Of a stretch of DNA of 64,000 bases, positions 61,271-64,000 are shown in pieces. Both the position numbers and the translations under genes were made by a program. The notes beneath the pieces were generated by a model, which was not told where the DNA came from, ran no database searches, and saw only the letters and a program-made list of their open reading frames with translations. The first letter of the stretch is position 1, and each line of letters opens with the position of its first letter. The DNA is from Schistosoma haematobium (Eukaryota > Platyhelminthes > Trematoda > Strigeidida > Schistosomatidae): positions 91,111,364-91,175,363 of the forward strand of contig NC_067196.1 in the NCBI RefSeq assembly GCF_000699445.3. The letters are read 5' to 3'.

Positions 61271-62339
61271 AGCGCGCGTCAATATGATGTACTATTACTT
61301 GAGAAGTGTAGAAAACAGGTATTTTAACACCTCTACCCACTGTTGCACTCTGGATTCGGGGAAAATACTTATAGCATAGATTTGTCGGGCTCCATATGAA
61401 ATTAAATATCAGGTGGGCAAGAATGTGAATTCATTGCCAACTCAGGAAAGTCGAACAGCACACATCCAGTACAATTGGGAGGTTTCCAACACCAGACAGA
61501 CGGAATAAAAAAACGTCTTATTCTTCTACTCACATATTTACCTCAACAGACAGATTCACTAGACTGGTTATAGACGGCTACATATACAACACTTTAGCCT
61601 ATGTGTATTCTGCAGCAGTCTTAAACAGCATATAGCTGAAAGTCAGGATGGAACGACCTAGTGTAGGCAATAGTGTAACTCCCACGTAGTGTTTGATGTA
61701 ACAGGTATCCAAATCATGACAAACCTTACAACCCTACTTGTACAAGGTTCTTCGCTGTTTTTACTTGTCCTTGTCATTCCATGAGATGAAAAGTTGGTTT
61801 CCGTTCGCTTTTGTGCTTATTTCTTTGTGGTGTTTAAATGAATTAATGATTCCATTGTACTTCCTGCCTGTTTGAATTTCGATTCCAAATATAATACGCT
61901 CACCTGATTTTTCTTGGTCTGAAGTTCGTTATTTCTGGGATTACTGGTTCGTATAATATTTCAAATACTTCTAATTAACACAATTTTGCATCACGCGGCC
62001 TGTCAGAGTACAATGGATTCCATTGAGCACCCGGAATCTGTCTGTAACAAATGTTTTCAGAGTAATGGACGCTATTCGGGAGGACAAGAAAGTAAACTTC
62101 ACCAGTCCAGGGAATGAATCCCAGAAGTTCTTTATTATTCACACAACTCATTAAGTTAATATGTTATTAGGTTTCAAGGACTGACTTACAAGCTTGCTTT
62201 CCAGAAAATAACAGTCTACACAATCAGGGTTTAAGCTGATGTTCACAGGCTTTCTAGTGTACCCCACAGGTGTTGATGATTGGAAGAAGGCTCACAGACG
62301 CATTCTAACTAAGGACCGGGATTATGCAAGACTAGTTGC
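61271..62339. other. Unassigned, with a gypsy-like remnant
   Basis: 61440-61580 resembles, base by base but with indels, the integrase region at 51050-51200 (CAGTACAATTGGGAGGTTTCC; AGACAGATTCACTAGA). The rest shows nothing. Confidence 0.4.
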
Positions 62340-62995
62340 TCTCTCTCTCGCCTTTCTTTTAATTCTGGTGGTTGACTGGGTTTGAAGACCTCCACATCTG
62401 AGGGGAAGCATGGGATAAGATGGACAGTCTGCACAAAAATAGACGATTTTAACTTTGCAGATTACCAAAGCCTTCCATCTCATACATACGAACAAATGAA
62501 GGTCAAGAAAACCAGTGTGGCGGAAGCCTCTGCATCAGTGAACATCAGCGTGCAGAAGCTAAAACCAAGAACCTCAAATACAACTCAGAGAGCACCGAAC
62601 CAGTCACATTTGATAAAGGAGCTCTAAAAACAGGTGGAAACTTTCACGCACCTGGTCAGCATCATTGACGAACGAGGAGGATCTGAATTAAATGTGGACG
62701 TTTTGATTGGCAAAGAGAGGGCAGCATCCCTACAGTCGAACAACCTATGGAACTCAAAACAACTGTTAACCAATGTCAAAGTCAGAATTTTTAATACGGA
62801 CGTCAAGACAGTCCTACTGTACAGAGCTGAATCTTGGAGAACTACCACGACCATCATCAAAAATGTATAGTTATTTATCAATATTTGTCTACACAAGATA
62901 CTCAGTGTCCGTTGACCGGATACCATCAACGACAGCGCAATGTGGGAGAGAACAAACCACCGTTAGCTAACAGCTGTCATGCTGTTTTATCATTC
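62340..62995 (+). mobile_element. RTE-like family A fragment
   Basis: The plus strand reads from after the RT palm (ACCTCCACATCTGAGGGGAA) through KTSVAEASASVNISVQKLKP, ETFTHLVSIIDERGGSELNV and [20 protein letters not shown], then stops. Both ends missing; several frame changes. Confidence 0.7.
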
Positions 62996-64000
62996 ATGTT
63001 TGAGGTTTGTGTCATGTCATATGAGTAGATCAGACCTCACCCAAAGGTGTGAGTAGCAAACATAATAGCCATACAAGGATGTACTACAGCAGAGTAGTGG
63101 TCAATTAATGCCAACTCATCAAATGAAGCGTCGTTCATATTTAAAGGTACACTTAGCCTAGTTATGTCTTCTTTTATACCGTGCTAAATATCACGTCCAC
63201 CTAATAACTATACACCATGGATAACTAAAGAGGTCAAGAAACTTCTTAGGTATGGGAAAAGGCATCAGAATACGTTTGTCACTACATGCTCTGAAAAGTG
63301 CAGGTCTAACACATATACCCTGCTAATTGTAAAACACCAAAACTAATGTGTTGTAGTATTTTGCAGTGCGATATAGTTTATCGTGGGACACGCTGCCAAC
63401 ACCTATCAGTAACTGTGACACTATTGCAGTGGTGCTGGTTCCTCAACACACCATATGCGAAGCTAAACATATGGTTATTGAGAAGCTTGGCACTCAACAT
63501 GCAACACTTAGAGGGGGTCGGTAATGGCGAACACAGGGACGAGGAATGGTAATGGCATGGTCTGGCCATACGGGCGTGACCGTTTTATATAAAATAAATT
63601 GCATTTTCCATAGAAAATGTTACTCTCCAACTAGCCCGAATGTGTTTTATAGAAGTGTTAGAAGTCATGTTGCCGATTTTTAAGACAGTACGGGTCCGTG
63701 TAGACAATAGTGTGTCTTCCACGTACGATCTTGTAGATAAGTTTTCACATCATGACGTATCTACAATTTCGGGATTAGGTATAGCAGCAAAATTAAGTGT
63801 ACACACACTGAAATAAACATCAAGGCTATACTACCATCAAGATCAAATGACTAATAACTATGTCTCCAAACTCTAAATAGCTTCACCAATTATTCTCAGA
63901 ACTCCCATCCAGCGCTGAGGCACTTTATCACGGACCACCTTATATTTAAACCGATCATGAATTTAACAGACTGTCATATATTTATAACCAAATGATAGAA
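62996..64000. other. Window end, CR1-like linker remnant
   Basis: 63190-63325 (plus) encodes NYTPWITKEVKKLLRYGKRH, a pattern seen between endonuclease and RT in CR1-like ORF2. The remainder has no supported feature. Confidence 0.4.

Noticed and set aside
1..64000. Spliced-leader RNA, rRNA or snRNA genes
   Set aside because: I looked for their conserved cores on both strands and saw none.

Overview
The window is nuclear DNA from a blood fluke, almost certainly the genus Schistosoma (species not determinable by eye). It is AT-rich, it carries intron-bearing genes with GT-AG splice sites, and it is packed with fluke-type retroelements. These include Sm-alpha-like SINEs with hammerhead ribozyme sequence, RTE-like and CR1-like non-LTR elements, and a Ty3/gypsy element of the Boudicca/CsRn1 type.

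Two host genes are visible. Positions 278-35063 (+) hold the 3' part of a CFAP65 (CCDC108)-like gene for a ciliary/flagellar axoneme protein. It has 15 or 16 coding exons totalling about 3.4 kb, with introns swollen by transposons; the 5' part lies upstream of the window. Positions 43779-37375 (-) hold a complete five-exon prohibitin-1 gene (273 aa). The two genes are tail to tail, about 2.3 kb apart.

Layout. 1-35 kb: CFAP65 exons separated by SINEs, RTE-like fragments (families A and B), a roughly 500-bp GC-richer repeat (family C), small inverted-repeat elements and a degraded gypsy integrase. 35-37.4 kb: intergenic repeats. 37.4-43.8 kb: prohibitin, whose largest intron holds a twin-primed RTE-like insertion and a foldback element. 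43.9-46 kb: a CR1-like element just upstream of prohibitin. 46.5-53.1 kb: a gypsy-type LTR element with 536-bp LTRs that differ at one base, a GATT target duplication and a badly broken interior carrying two nested insertions. 53.9-61.2 kb: a long CR1-like element (-) with ORF1 and ORF2, the latter cut by a solo LTR. 61.3-64 kb: more fragments.

I see no new multi-gene system. The most interesting signals are a second tRNA-like repeat family whose copy at 64-109 retains a complete minimal hammerhead core, the contrast between young LTRs and a dead interior, an exact 215-bp direct repeat flanking one exon, and a structured 111-nt A-box element at 27856-27966. All identifications rest on reading the sequence; no database search was run.
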